DNA from: Calothrix sp. NIES-2098
GTDB taxonomy: Bacteria; Cyanobacteriota; Cyanobacteriia; Cyanobacteriales; Nostocaceae
DNA: 64,000 nucleotides
NCBI GenBank assembly: GCA_002368175.1
Contig: AP018172.1
Coordinates: 6,699,001 to 6,763,000 of the forward strand
Reading direction: 5' to 3'
The position numbers and the translations under genes are program-made. This document shows, one piece after another, positions 27,024-35,856 of this stretch. Positions within the stretch are counted from its first letter, which is position 1, and the number at the start of each line of letters is the position of its first letter. The notes under the pieces are model-generated. The model was not told where the DNA came from. It saw only the letters and a program-made list of their open reading frames with translations, and did not search any database.

Positions 27024-27066
27024 GACTAATGACTCATGACTAATGACTCATGACTAATGACTAAAT
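27024..27066. repeat. Heptanucleotide tandem repeat (STRR)
   Basis: About six 7-bp units alternate GACTAAT and GACTCAT, ending with GACTAAA. It is 16 bp from the 3' end of rbcR. The phase and the alternating-unit style match the array at 26811-26852, though the motif differs. Confidence 0.85.
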
Positions 27067-27081
27067 AACTAGTAACAGAGG

Positions 27082-28095
27082 TTAATCTTCATCGGCAGAT
27101 AGGGGCGTCACTGCATCTAATGTATTTATCATTAAGTTTTTTTGCGATAGTTTTAACACATTGTGGTTCCATCCAGGGGTAGCAAATTGGGGTAGAATCT
27201 CCTGACTAAAAGCTTCTGCTGCCTTGGATCGATAACGATTGGGATTAAAAATCAGCCACAGTGTGCGCTTCACAACGACGCCTTCAATCGGAGCACAGTG
27301 CAAAACGCCCATTTGTAACTCTTTGGCGATCGCGGAGGTGGAAACAAAAGCGGCCCCCAAACCAGATTGCACCGCATTTTTAATTGCTTCTATGGAATTC
27401 AATTCCATTTCGACTTTAAAACGCCGCGTATCAATCTCACAGCGTGCTAGCACTTGGTCAATAACTTTGCGGATAGTCGATTGGGAATCTAGAGTAATGA
27501 ATTGTAATTTATAAAGGTCTTCTTTTTGGATAGTTTCGAGTTTGGTAAACGGATGGAAAATCGGTAAAATCAGCACCAGCTCATCTTCGGCATAGGGAAT
27601 AATCTCTAAAGATTCTGCCAATTCACCGGGAATTTCGCCGCCAATGATGGCTAAATCCACCTGTCCGTTAGCGACACTCCAAGCTGTCCGGCGAGTCGAG
27701 TGGACGTGTAACTGTACAGCTACATCGGGATATTTTTGTCGAAACATACCGATCATTTTGGGCAACAGATAGGTGCCAGTGGTTTGAGAAGCACCGACAA
27801 TCAAAGTGCCACCTTGGAGATTTTGTAAATCTTCGATCGCCCGACAGGTTTCTTGACACAGACTGAGGATTTTTTCCCCATAACTCAGAAGTAGATGTCC
27901 AGCTTCAGTTAATTGGGCGCGGCGTCCTCCACGGTCAAATAAAGGGACATCCAGCTGCCGTTCTAAGTTTTGCACTTGCAAGCTAACGGCAGGTTGGGAG
28001 ACATAAAGACTATCAGCGGCGCGCTTGAAGCTCCCTTCTACGGCGATCGCTTTGAGAATACGTAACTGATCTAAAGTGAAAGGAAGGTCAGACAT
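27082..28095 (-). CDS. rbcR: LysR-type regulator RbcR
   Basis: A LysR-family regulator of 337 residues. The N-terminal winged helix (about 5-65) has FTLDQLRILKAIAVEGSFKRA (first 20 residues typical) and QPAVSLQVQNLE. The effector domain (about 95-300) is of the CbbR/RbcR type, with GASQTTGTYLLP and GQVDLAIIGGE. RbcR controls RuBisCO and other carbon-fixation genes in cyanobacteria and corresponds to plastid Ycf30. Paralogs CmpR and NdhR/CcmR are close relatives; I favour RbcR by the first 100 residues, but cannot separate them by alignment here. It is divergent from the NnrU-family gene and near ndhF. Confidence 0.82.
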   Translation of the reverse strand: MSDLPFTLDQLRILKAIAVEGSFKRAADSLYVSQPAVSLQVQNLERQLDVPLFDRGGRRAQLTEAGHLLLSYGEKILSLCQETCRAIEDLQNLQGGTLIVGASQTTGTYLLPKMIGMFRQKYPDVAVQLHVHSTRRTAWSVANGQVDLAIIGGEIPGELAESLEIIPYAEDELVLILPIFHPFTKLETIQKEDLYKLQFITLDSQSTIRKVIDQVLARCEIDTRRFKVEMELNSIEAIKNAVQSGLGAAFVSTSAIAKELQMGVLHCAPIEGVVVKRTLWLIFNPNRYRSKAAEAFSQEILPQFATPGWNHNVLKLSQKNLMINTLDAVTPLSADED

Positions 28096-28312
28096 AGGCT
28101 AAACCCACAAACAAGAAAGGAGCGACTTTGGCAAGAAATCAGCATTTCACACCAAGGAAATTCGGCATGATTGATGGCATCTTAAACTTGGAAGATTGAC
28201 TGGGAAAAGACAGTAGCACAACATCATTGACTAAAGTTCCTGTGTAAATACTTTGTGGTATTGGTTGTACTGAACTAAGTTTCCTTTAATTTACTTCACT
28301 TACGTATAAGAT

Positions 28313-29029
28313 ATGATGCTGATTTCTTGGTTAACCCCCAGTCATTTTGTCATATTGGGGCTACAGTTAGTTTTTGCGATCGCTCACAGTGGGGGAGCTG
28401 CCTTCAGGCCTTTGGCAGAAAAATACATTGGGCCAAGGCTTTATCGGATTTTATTTGCCTTAGTCAGTCTGCCATTAGCTGTAATCTTAATTATTTACTT
28501 TTTTAATCACCGTTATGATGGCTTGCAACTTTGGCAGGTGAAAGATGTACCTGGCGTGCAGATTTTAGTTTGGGTGCTATCAGCGATTTCCTTTTTGTTT
28601 TTGTATCCTGCTACTTTCAATCTACTAGAAATTGCCGCCATCCAAAAGCCTCAAGTCCATCTTTACGAGACGGGAATTATTCGCATCACTCGTCATCCCC
28701 AAATGGTAGGACAAATAATTTGGTGTGTTGCCCATACTCTTTGGTTAGGTACTACCTTTACACTGATTACCTCAATTGGCTTAGTGTTACATCATTTATT
28801 TGGTGTATGGCACGGGGATCGCCGCCTGAGTCAACGCTATGGCGAAGCCTTTGAAAGTGTGAAACAGCGGACTTCAATTATTCCCTTTCGCGCAATTATC
28901 GCAGGTCGTCAATGTCTTAAATTGTCAGAATTTCTTCGTCCTGCCTATTTAGGAGTTGCCATTTTTGTGGTTTTACTTTGGTGGTCGCACCCCCTGTTAT
29001 TATCAGCAACTAGTAAGTTAACATGGTAG
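28313..29029 (+). CDS. NnrU-family membrane protein, possible 15-cis-zeta-carotene isomerase
   Basis: A 238-residue integral membrane protein with about six hydrophobic segments. It has the NnrU/Z-ISO signature GIIRITRHPQMVGQIIW (about 122-138), HTLWLG, and HHLFGVWHGDRRL with RYGE downstream. The histidines in RHPQ and HHLFG are candidate heme ligands, as in plant Z-ISO, a heme enzyme that isomerises 9,15,9'-tri-cis-zeta-carotene. The similarity to plant Z-ISO, as I recall it, extends across the RTSIIPF segment. A Z-ISO role is therefore a reasonable hypothesis; a nitrite/NO-related function as in the name-giving NnrU is the alternative. It is divergent from rbcR. Confidence 0.8.
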   Translation: MMLISWLTPSHFVILGLQLVFAIAHSGGAAFRPLAEKYIGPRLYRILFALVSLPLAVILIIYFFNHRYDGLQLWQVKDVPGVQILVWVLSAISFLFLYPATFNLLEIAAIQKPQVHLYETGIIRITRHPQMVGQIIWCVAHTLWLGTTFTLITSIGLVLHHLFGVWHGDRRLSQRYGEAFESVKQRTSIIPFRAIIAGRQCLKLSEFLRPAYLGVAIFVVLLWWSHPLLLSATSKLTW

Positions 29030-29431
29030 CTTTAGGCGATCCCCAATATCATCAGATACTGTTCAAATTGGTGAAAATCACAACTTATCAATTGCTACCA
29101 AATCAATGTAGGATAAATTCAAATAGCTGTCAGTGGGGGTGCACGTAGTCGGTTTGAGATTTTATATTGGTAGTTGCTGGTAAATCACTTTTGCTAAGAA
29201 GTAAATAGCAGATTCAGCCTAAATCCCTAGGCCACAGTAGCTACCAAGATTTGAACATCCAAAAAAGCCAGCGCAAGATTCATGGTGGCTTTTCGATCGG
29301 CACCGCAATCAACGCAATCAATTTTGTCTAACTATCTGTGCCCTGAGAGCGTCTATCGGCAGTAACTGGCTTGCCAATACTACCTGCTGATAGTTAGTTT
29401 GATATCAAAACCCTATAAAACTAGAGGCGTC
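29030..29431. other. Intergenic region NnrU-family gene to thioredoxin-like gene
   Basis: About 400 bp without a gene. It contains a terminator-like hairpin at 29263-29293. The remainder shows no recognised element apart from a GAGG ribosome-binding site immediately before 29432. Confidence 0.4.
29263..29293 (+). terminator. Possible intrinsic terminator
   Basis: AAAAGCCA (29263-29270) pairs with TGGCTTTT (29286-29293) around a 15-bp loop. The stem itself ends in TTTT. It lies 234 bp after the NnrU-family stop, on a plausible transcript tail. Confidence 0.5.
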
Positions 29432-29818
29432 ATGGTGTTGTCGGTTAGTGAGCGGACATTTACTCAAGAAGTTTTAGAATCTCCTATTCCGGTTTTAGTG
29501 AATTTTGAAGCACCTTGGTGTGGCTTGTGCCGCATTATCCACCCCCTGTTGTTGCAATTTAAAGCCCAATGCGGGGAGCAAATTAAATTAGTCGGGGTTA
29601 ATGCTGACCAAAATTTCAAGCTGTCTACTACTTATCGACTTAAATCACTGCCAACTTTATTGTTAATTGAAAATGGCACCATCCAATATCGTCTTGAGGG
29701 TTTTCGTGGCAGAGATGATTTACGTCAAGCTTTAGAAGAGATTAAAGCTAGCTACAGTCAGCGTTCTCAAGCCTACAATAGCCCAAAAGAATTAGATTTA
29801 GGATGTCGCAAAGTATAA
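29432..29818 (+). CDS. Thioredoxin-family protein with CGLC active site
   Basis: A 128-residue thioredoxin fold. The redox motif is WCGLC (C30, C33) in FEAPWCGLCR instead of the usual WCGPC. The cis-Pro loop is SLPTLLLIENG (about 72-82). Replacement of the proline in CGPC usually changes redox potential. The C-terminal tail (about 108-128) is polar and extra to the domain. I chose the ATG at 29432, since AGAGG lies four bases upstream; the longer frame starts with TTG at 29399. It probably reduces or shuttles electrons to unknown targets. It stands upstream of ndhF but is separated by a terminator. Confidence 0.85.
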   Translation: MVLSVSERTFTQEVLESPIPVLVNFEAPWCGLCRIIHPLLLQFKAQCGEQIKLVGVNADQNFKLSTTYRLKSLPTLLLIENGTIQYRLEGFRGRDDLRQALEEIKASYSQRSQAYNSPKELDLGCRKV

Positions 29819-29917
29819 AAATCTCAAAAGTCAATCCTCAAAATAGAGGTTATTCTCTCTTGACAATCGCTTATTAATTACCACTTTGGTATAGCAAATA
29901 TAAAACCAACCTTAACG

Positions 29918-29951
29918 CCCCACCCAATGACCTCCGGGTGGGGTATTTTAT
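29918..29951 (+). terminator. Rho-independent terminator after thioredoxin-like gene
   Basis: CCCCACCC (29918-29925) pairs with GGGTGGGG (29936-29943) around a 10-bp loop, followed by TATTTTAT. It separates the thioredoxin-like gene from ndhF. Confidence 0.85.
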
Positions 29952-30231
29952 GCTAAAGGGTGTGTGTCACAATTATTAACAGTTCGACATAGACAGTTGT
30001 CTGAAGACGGACAGTTGACCGCAACGGAGATTGGTTTAAAGTTATGATGCGAAGATCGCAGTCGTCTTGGCCCTGAAAAATGCCACTTGCTACCCTGAGG
30101 GTTCTTCAAGAGAGTACAATTCTGGCGATCGCAGACAGTGTCTACAAACTTTTCTCTGTGTCCCAGTCTTCTCAAGACCGTCGGCAGCACTGTCCTAACT
30201 TAGTCAAGAATCATAAAAGTAAGCGTCAGTG
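29952..30231 (+). promoter_or_regulatory. Upstream/leader region of ndhF
   Basis: A 280-bp region between a terminator and the ndhF start. It holds a repeated ACAGTTG element (about 29992-30018) and the short palindrome ACCCTGAGGGT near 30094-30104. It is more GC-rich than most spacers here. No promoter can be placed with confidence, but a long 5' leader is likely. Confidence 0.4.
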
Positions 30232-32331
30232 ATGGAAGTAATCTATCAATATGCCTGGCTGATTCCTGTATTGCCGCTTTTCGGGGCAATGCTGGTAGGT
30301 CTAGGATTAATTTCGATAAATCAGGTGACAAACCGCCTACGACAGCTGAACGCTGTAGTAATTATCTCCCTGATGGGAGCAGCGATGGGGCTGTCGTTTG
30401 CCTTGCTGTGGAGCCAAATTCAAGGACATCCAACTTATATCCGCACCCTAGAATGGGCAGCAGCAGGTAATTTTCACCTGAGTATGGGCTACACAATTGA
30501 CCACCTGACAGCCTTGATGCTGGTGATTGTGACCACGGTAGCTTTCTTAGTCATGGTCTACACCGATGGCTACATGGCTCATGACCCAGGCTACGTCAGG
30601 TTTTATGCCTACCTCAGTTTATTTGGCTCTTCGATGTTGGGTCTGGTGGTCAGCTCCAACCTAGTGCAGGTTTATATTTTCTGGGAACTTGTAGGGATGT
30701 GCTCCTACTTGCTGGTCGGCTTTTGGTACGATCGCAAGTCAGCAGCAGACGCCGCCCAAAAAGCATTTGTCACCAACCGCGTTGGAGACTTCGGTTTATT
30801 ACTCGGCATTTTGGGGCTGTTCTGGGCGACAGGCAGCTTTGATTTTGGTGTAATGGGCGATCGCCTTGCCCAACTCGTACAATCGGGTTCTATCAGCAAT
30901 TTTCTGGCTGTTCTGTTTGCGATTTTGGTCTTCCTCGGCCCGGTGGCGAAATCAGCCCAATTTCCTCTACACGTGTGGCTACCAGATGCGATGGAAGGCC
31001 CCACTCCGATTTCGGCCTTAATCCACGCGGCAACAATGGTGGCAGCTGGGGTGTTCTTAATTGCCCGGATGTACCCCGTTTTTGAACACGTCCCAGCAGC
31101 CATGAACGTCATTGCCTTTACAGGGGCATTTACGGCGTTCTTGGGAGCAACAATTGCCATTACCCAAAATGACATCAAAAAAGGTTTAGCTTACTCCACC
31201 ATTTCCCAGTTGGGTTACATGGTGATGGCAATGGGAGTAGGTTCCTATAGCGCGGGATTGTTCCACCTCATGACCCACGCCTATTTCAAGGCGATGCTGT
31301 TCTTGGGTTCCGGTTCCGTAATTCACGGTATGGAAGGAGTCGTGGGTCACGACCCTGCATTAGCCCAGGATATGCGATTGATGGGTGGATTGCGCAAGTA
31401 TATGCCCATCACCGGAATTACCTTCTTGATTGGTTGCTTGGCAATTTCTGGTGTTCCACCCTTTGCTGGATTCTGGTCAAAAGATGAAATTTTGGGGAAT
31501 GCCTTTGAGGCTAATCCATTTCTCTGGTTGATTGGCTGGGCCACTGCCGGAATTACCGCTTTCTATATGTTCAGAATGTATTTCATGACATTTGAAGGCA
31601 AATTCCGGGGTACTGACGAGAAAATCAAAGACAAGCTCAAGAAAGCAGCGACAATCATCTTGGAATTAGAGTCGGCAGAACCAGCCCCAACCTTTGGCCC
31701 TGGGGCAATGAAAAAAGGTGAATTGGCTGCTACAGGCGGACATCATGACTCCCATGACTCCCACGGGCATCACAGCGATAAGCCCCATGAGTCACCGTGG
31801 ACAATGACTCTACCATTGGCACTTTTAGCTGTACCGTCGATTTTGATTGGTTTGGTAGGCACACCCTACGCCAACTACTTTGAGGAATTCATCTTCCCGC
31901 CCTCAGAAACCCTAGCTGAAGTTGTAGAAAAAGCCGCCGAGTTCAACCCGACGGAATTTTACGTTATGGCGGGGGCTTCCGTAGGTATTTCCTTAATTGG
32001 GATTACCTTGGCTTCCTTGATGTATTTGCGCGGTAAAATCGACCCAGCTGCGATCGCGGAAAAAATCAAACCACTTTATCAGCTGTCTCTCAACAAATGG
32101 TACTTTGATGACATTTACCATCGTATCTTCGTCATGGGCTTGCGTCGCCTAGCTAGACAAGTCATGGAAGTTGATTTCCGGGTTGTTGATGGTGCTGTTA
32201 ACCTCACAGGCTTTTTCACCCTTGTGAGTGGCGAAGGCCTAAAATACCTAGAAAACGGTCGCGCTCAATTCTACGCCTTGATTATATTTGGGGCAGTTTT
32301 GGGCTTGGTGATTGTCTTTGGTATTACCTAA
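30232..32331 (+). CDS. ndhF: NAD(P)H-quinone oxidoreductase subunit 5 (NdhF1)
   Basis: A 699-residue proton-pumping antiporter-like subunit of the thylakoid NDH-1 complex, with about 15 membrane helices. Typical segments are FWELVGMCSYLLVGFWY, FPLHVWLPDAMEGPTPISALIHAATMVAAG (shown in parts) and KKGLAYSTISQLGYM. A His-rich soluble loop near residues 500-520 (HHDSHDSHGHHSD) is common in the respiratory NdhF1 type. The complex oxidises ferredoxin and reduces plastoquinone, supporting respiration and cyclic electron flow. I took ATG at 30232; a GTG one codon earlier is also possible. ndhD follows after 263 bp. Confidence 0.95.
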   Translation: MEVIYQYAWLIPVLPLFGAMLVGLGLISINQVTNRLRQLNAVVIISLMGAAMGLSFALLWSQIQGHPTYIRTLEWAAAGNFHLSMGYTIDHLTALMLVIVTTVAFLVMVYTDGYMAHDPGYVRFYAYLSLFGSSMLGLVVSSNLVQVYIFWELVGMCSYLLVGFWYDRKSAADAAQKAFVTNRVGDFGLLLGILGLFWATGSFDFGVMGDRLAQLVQSGSISNFLAVLFAILVFLGPVAKSAQFPLHVWLPDAMEGPTPISALIHAATMVAAGVFLIARMYPVFEHVPAAMNVIAFTGAFTAFLGATIAITQNDIKKGLAYSTISQLGYMVMAMGVGSYSAGLFHLMTHAYFKAMLFLGSGSVIHGMEGVVGHDPALAQDMRLMGGLRKYMPITGITFLIGCLAISGVPPFAGFWSKDEILGNAFEANPFLWLIGWATAGITAFYMFRMYFMTFEGKFRGTDEKIKDKLKKAATIILELESAEPAPTFGPGAMKKGELAATGGHHDSHDSHGHHSDKPHESPWTMTLPLALLAVPSILIGLVGTPYANYFEEFIFPPSETLAEVVEKAAEFNPTEFYVMAGASVGISLIGITLASLMYLRGKIDPAAIAEKIKPLYQLSLNKWYFDDIYHRIFVMGLRRLARQVMEVDFRVVDGAVNLTGFFTLVSGEGLKYLENGRAQFYALIIFGAVLGLVIVFGIT

Positions 32332-32451
32332 GTTCAGTTCTGAGTCCTGAGTTTTGAGTAGTAAGAGAATTTGGAGTCAATACTCCTGTTGTGAGCAATC
32401 ACTTCTGATAGCTCAGTGTTTAGCAGACAGTCAAATAATATCTTTGATTGA

Positions 32452-32487
32452 GATGAAGGCAGGCTGATACATTTACCTACCTTCATC
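32452..32487 (+). terminator. Hairpin between ndhF and ndhD
   Basis: GATGAAGGCAGG (32452-32463) pairs with CCTACCTTCATC (32476-32487), 11 of 12 positions matching. TTTCTTCATTTTTG follows. It can act as a partial terminator or attenuator, so ndhD expression may rely on read-through or its own promoter in the last 100 bp. Confidence 0.6.
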
Positions 32488-32594
32488 TTTCTTCATTTTT
32501 GTTAAATCAACCTAATAAGGGAGGCCAAATCCCAAAAAAGCTGCTACTTAATAGCTAGTGACTTTTTGCCAAAAATGATTTTGATTGCAGGCGA

Positions 32595-34175
32595 ATGGCG
32601 ATGAATACAGCTAACTTCCCGTGGCTGACGACGATTATCTTGTTACCGATAGTCGCGTCGCTACTGATTCCTATCATCCCAGATAAAGACGGTAAAACAG
32701 TGCGCTGGTATGCCTTGGTTGTGGGATTGATTGATTTTGCACTGATTGTTTACGCTTTTTATACTGGGTATGATTTCTCCAATCCCGATTTACAGTTGGT
32801 GGAGAGTTACCCTTGGGTACCGCAATTGGATTTGAAATGGTCAGTAGGGGCGGATGGCTTATCTATGCCCCTAATTATTTTGACTGGATTCATTACCACC
32901 CTGGCGGCCTTAGCAGCTTGGCCTGTGACACTCAAACCCAGGCTATTTTACTTTTTGCTTTTGGCGATGTATGGCGGTCAAATTGCCGTGTTCGCCGTCC
33001 AGGATATGCTGCTGTTTTTCCTGGTGTGGGAACTGGAATTGATTCCGGTTTACCTGTTGCTAGCGATTTGGGGCGGTAAAAAGCGGCAATATGCAGCGAC
33101 TAAGTTTATTTTGTACACCGCAGGCGGTTCGCTGTTTATTTTGTTAGGCGCTTTGACAATGGCCTTTTATGGCGATACAGTCACCTTTGATATGCGATCG
33201 CTCGGACTCAAAGACTACGCCCTAAATTTCCAACTTTTACTTTATGGTGGCTTCCTGATTGCCTACGCTGTCAAGTTGCCCATTATTCCCCTACACACCT
33301 GGCTACCAGATGCCCACGGTGAAGCTACAGCTCCCGTACACATGTTACTGGCTGGTATTCTGCTGAAAATGGGCGGTTACGCCTTAATTCGGATGAATGC
33401 CCAGATGCTACCAGATGCCCATGCTTATTTTGCACCGGTGTTGGTGATATTGGGGGTAGTGAATATCATCTACGCCGCCCTCACATCCTTTGCCCAGCGA
33501 AACCTGAAGCGGAAAATTGCCTACTCCTCAATTTCGCACATGGGCTTTGTCACCATTGGTATTGCCTCCTTCACAGATTTGGGATTAAGTGGGGCAGTGT
33601 TGCAAATGGTTTCCCACGGATTAATTGGGGCAAGTTTGTTCTTCCTGGTTGGTGCAACTTATGACCGAACACATACCCTAATGTTGGATGAAATGGGTGG
33701 TGTTGGTAAGAAAATGCAGAAGATTTTTGCTATGTTTACCGCCTGTTCAATGGCTTCTTTGGCTTTGCCAGGAATGAGTGGTTTCGTAGCAGAATTAATG
33801 GTGTTCGTAGGCTTTGCTACCAGCGATGCATATAGCTCTACATTTAAAGTCATCGTGGTATTCTTGATGGCAGTTGGTGTAATTTTAACGCCAATTTATT
33901 TGCTATCAATGTTACGGGAAATTTTCTACGGTCAAGAGAACGAAGAATTAGTTTCTCACCAAGCACTCATAGATGCCGAACCTCGTGAAGTCTTTATCAT
34001 CGCCTGTTTGTTAGTGCCAATTATTGGTATTGGTTTCTATCCCAAATTGCTGACTCAGATGTATGACTCTACAACAGTGCAGTTAACAGCAAGGTTGCGT
34101 GATTCAGTGCCAACATTAGCACAGCAAAAAGAAGCACCAAAAGTTTCCTTAGTTGCGCCAGAAATTGGTAATTAA
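32595..34175 (+). CDS. ndhD: NAD(P)H-quinone oxidoreductase subunit 4 (NdhD1)
   Basis: A 526-residue antiporter-like NDH-1 subunit with about 14 membrane helices. Key segments are LFFLVWELELIPVYLL (glutamate in the channel), KLPIIPLHTWLPDAHGEA and KRKIAYSSISHMGFV. It pairs with NdhF in the membrane arm. The ndhF1-ndhD1 order is the one used for the respiratory NDH-1L form, as opposed to the NdhD3/F3 forms of CO2 uptake. The ATG at 32595 is followed by another in-frame ATG two codons later. A terminator follows at 34211. Confidence 0.95.
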   Translation: MAMNTANFPWLTTIILLPIVASLLIPIIPDKDGKTVRWYALVVGLIDFALIVYAFYTGYDFSNPDLQLVESYPWVPQLDLKWSVGADGLSMPLIILTGFITTLAALAAWPVTLKPRLFYFLLLAMYGGQIAVFAVQDMLLFFLVWELELIPVYLLLAIWGGKKRQYAATKFILYTAGGSLFILLGALTMAFYGDTVTFDMRSLGLKDYALNFQLLLYGGFLIAYAVKLPIIPLHTWLPDAHGEATAPVHMLLAGILLKMGGYALIRMNAQMLPDAHAYFAPVLVILGVVNIIYAALTSFAQRNLKRKIAYSSISHMGFVTIGIASFTDLGLSGAVLQMVSHGLIGASLFFLVGATYDRTHTLMLDEMGGVGKKMQKIFAMFTACSMASLALPGMSGFVAELMVFVGFATSDAYSSTFKVIVVFLMAVGVILTPIYLLSMLREIFYGQENEELVSHQALIDAEPREVFIIACLLVPIIGIGFYPKLLTQMYDSTTVQLTARLRDSVPTLAQQKEAPKVSLVAPEIGN

Positions 34176-34210
34176 GTGAAAATTGATAAGCGATATTACA
34201 ATTGATTAGA

Positions 34211-34237
34211 GGGCGGGTTATATACCCGTCCTTTTTT
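34211..34237 (+). terminator. Rho-independent terminator after ndhD
   Basis: GGGCGGGT (34211-34218) pairs with ACCCGTCC (34224-34231) with one G-U pair and a 5-bp loop, followed by six T. It marks the end of the ndhF/ndhD unit. Confidence 0.9.
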
Positions 34238-34345
34238 GTTTGTGACAGCATCAAATCAATAATTGACTCTCAATACACGCGCATAAAGTTTATATTCATC
34301 AAATTAGAGTGAGTTATGTCGCAGGCTAACGCACCTATTGTTATC

Positions 34346-34939
34346 TTATATAAAGCTGCTTAAAATGCCGATAATTTTACCAACATCGCTGAGAAAATAT
34401 TCATTTAAGTCAATCTCGATGATTTTCCCAGTAAGCCGCAGAAATTTCCAGTTAGTACCTGTAGTTACGCTACCATAAACAGCCTCAATTTCATTCCCTT
34501 TCTGTTGATTAAATAATTGTGCAGCTATCATTTCTGCTATGCATTGTCCTAAACCAGATTGAATATTATCGTTTTTAGCTTCTACTAAGGCAACGACTGG
34601 TGCTTTAATAATTATTTGCTCGGGAGATTTACTAATAAGAAAATCACAAAAACCTGTTAAACCTTTTTCAGGGCTGACATTAAATTCTCGACCTGAAAAT
34701 AAACTGATTTTATTTTGAAATCTTTCTTTTAATTCTACTAGTATCGGTGTCAATATTAATTCTGAACGTGATTTTTCAGTACCAATTGCTAATGCTAAGG
34801 GTACATATTTTTTGAGAGTTTGCTCTAAAAAGCTGCTGTATTCTACAGAGGATATATCAGCAAAAATTCCTACGGATTCTGTAATTGTGATATCAAAATT
34901 CGCCTCAATATTTTCTATACTGAATTGGCTGTATGGCAT
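34346..34939 (-). CDS. PD-(D/E)XK-like nuclease-fold protein
   Basis: A 197-residue protein of a cyanobacterial hypothetical type. The pattern ELILTPILVELKER, GFCDFLISKSP (Asp about 118) and VVALVEAKNDNI (E-x-K about 132-134) fits the PD-(D/E)XK fold. A following GLGQCIAEMIAAQ helix carries a conserved Gln as in this superfamily. No DNA-binding domain or partner methyltransferase is adjacent, so it is not an ordinary restriction system. It opens a patch of accessory genes between ndhD and the LapA-like gene. Catalytic activity is inferred from motifs only. Confidence 0.65.
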   Translation of the reverse strand: MPYSQFSIENIEANFDITITESVGIFADISSVEYSSFLEQTLKKYVPLALAIGTEKSRSELILTPILVELKERFQNKISLFSGREFNVSPEKGLTGFCDFLISKSPEQIIIKAPVVALVEAKNDNIQSGLGQCIAEMIAAQLFNQQKGNEIEAVYGSVTTGTNWKFLRLTGKIIEIDLNEYFLSDVGKIIGILSSFI

Positions 34940-35082
34940 TAGAGAATATTTATATCAAATTAGATTTTGGTTTTATCTAGCTTAATTCTATCTAAAACCT
35001 CAGCATTACTTAAGTATCAACAACAGAAATCTTCCATTCCTTTTTTATAATCTATCTAGAGTCAGCATTTAGCATACTGCTC

Positions 35083-35793
35083 ATGTTAAACTACAACCCG
35101 TTGCACTGTTCGCCATCTTCCGAAGAGTTACCTAACTCTGATGACACTCCTGTGGATAATCAATTACAACATCTCATCCCTGCTTTGCTCGAAAGTACAC
35201 TGGCTCTAAGTTGGTCAGACCGTTGGGATTGGTTTTTTGGTGTAAATATGGGAATTTATTATGACGCCAATCAACCAGCAATTGTCCCTGATGGTTTTCT
35301 TAGTTTGGGAGTCAAGCGTTTTGTTGATGAATATTTACGCTTGAGTTACGTGCTATGGGAAGAAAATGAATCTCCAATTTTGGCATTAGAGGTAATTTCT
35401 CAAATACATCGGGGAGAATATAGTACTAAAAAAGAATTTTATGCCAAAAACTTAGGAATTTTATACTACGTTATTTACAATCCTCTCCGACGAAAAAAAT
35501 CCTCTTTAGAAGTATATCGCCTTGTAGATGGTGAATATTTACTCCTGTCAGGGAGTCCTGTTTGGCTACCAGAAATTGGTTTAGGAATTGGGCGAGAACG
35601 AGGAATTTATCAAGGTATTGTACGGGAGTGGTTGTACTGGTACGACGAGGAAGGACAAAGGATACTCGCACCAGAAGAACGCATTCAAGAAGCAGAAGAG
35701 CGATTTACTTTTGAAGAACAGCAACGCGTAGCAGTAGAAAAACGGGCACGAATGCTGGAAGAGAGGTTAAAAGATTTAGATATAGAGCCTTAG
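35083..35793 (+). CDS. Uma2-family (DUF820) endonuclease-like protein
   Basis: A 236-residue Uma2-family protein, a PD-(D/E)XK-fold group greatly expanded in cyanobacteria. It has VPDGFLSLG (acidic residue about 64), ILALEVISQ (about 101-109) and YAKNLGILYYVIYNP. In many Uma2 proteins the third motif reads E-V-x-S, as here. A C-terminal charged coiled coil (about 195-236) follows. The family is often called an endonuclease but its biological role is unsettled; links to transposons have been proposed. It is divergent from the preceding nuclease-fold gene. Confidence 0.85.
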   Translation: MLNYNPLHCSPSSEELPNSDDTPVDNQLQHLIPALLESTLALSWSDRWDWFFGVNMGIYYDANQPAIVPDGFLSLGVKRFVDEYLRLSYVLWEENESPILALEVISQIHRGEYSTKKEFYAKNLGILYYVIYNPLRRKKSSLEVYRLVDGEYLLLSGSPVWLPEIGLGIGRERGIYQGIVREWLYWYDEEGQRILAPEERIQEAEERFTFEEQQRVAVEKRARMLEERLKDLDIEP

Positions 35794-35856
35794 CTACATT
35801 CATGTTAATTTGCCTGATGGTTAGGGAATTATATTTGTAAAGGAAATAATCGCTTG

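Noticed and set aside
29948..30190. 80-codon minus-strand frame upstream of ndhF
   Set aside because: Lies in the ndhF leader, begins in no good start context and has an implausible basic composition.
30705..31178. 157-codon minus-strand frame inside ndhF
   Set aside because: Antisense to conserved NdhF membrane helices; composition typical of an antisense shadow.
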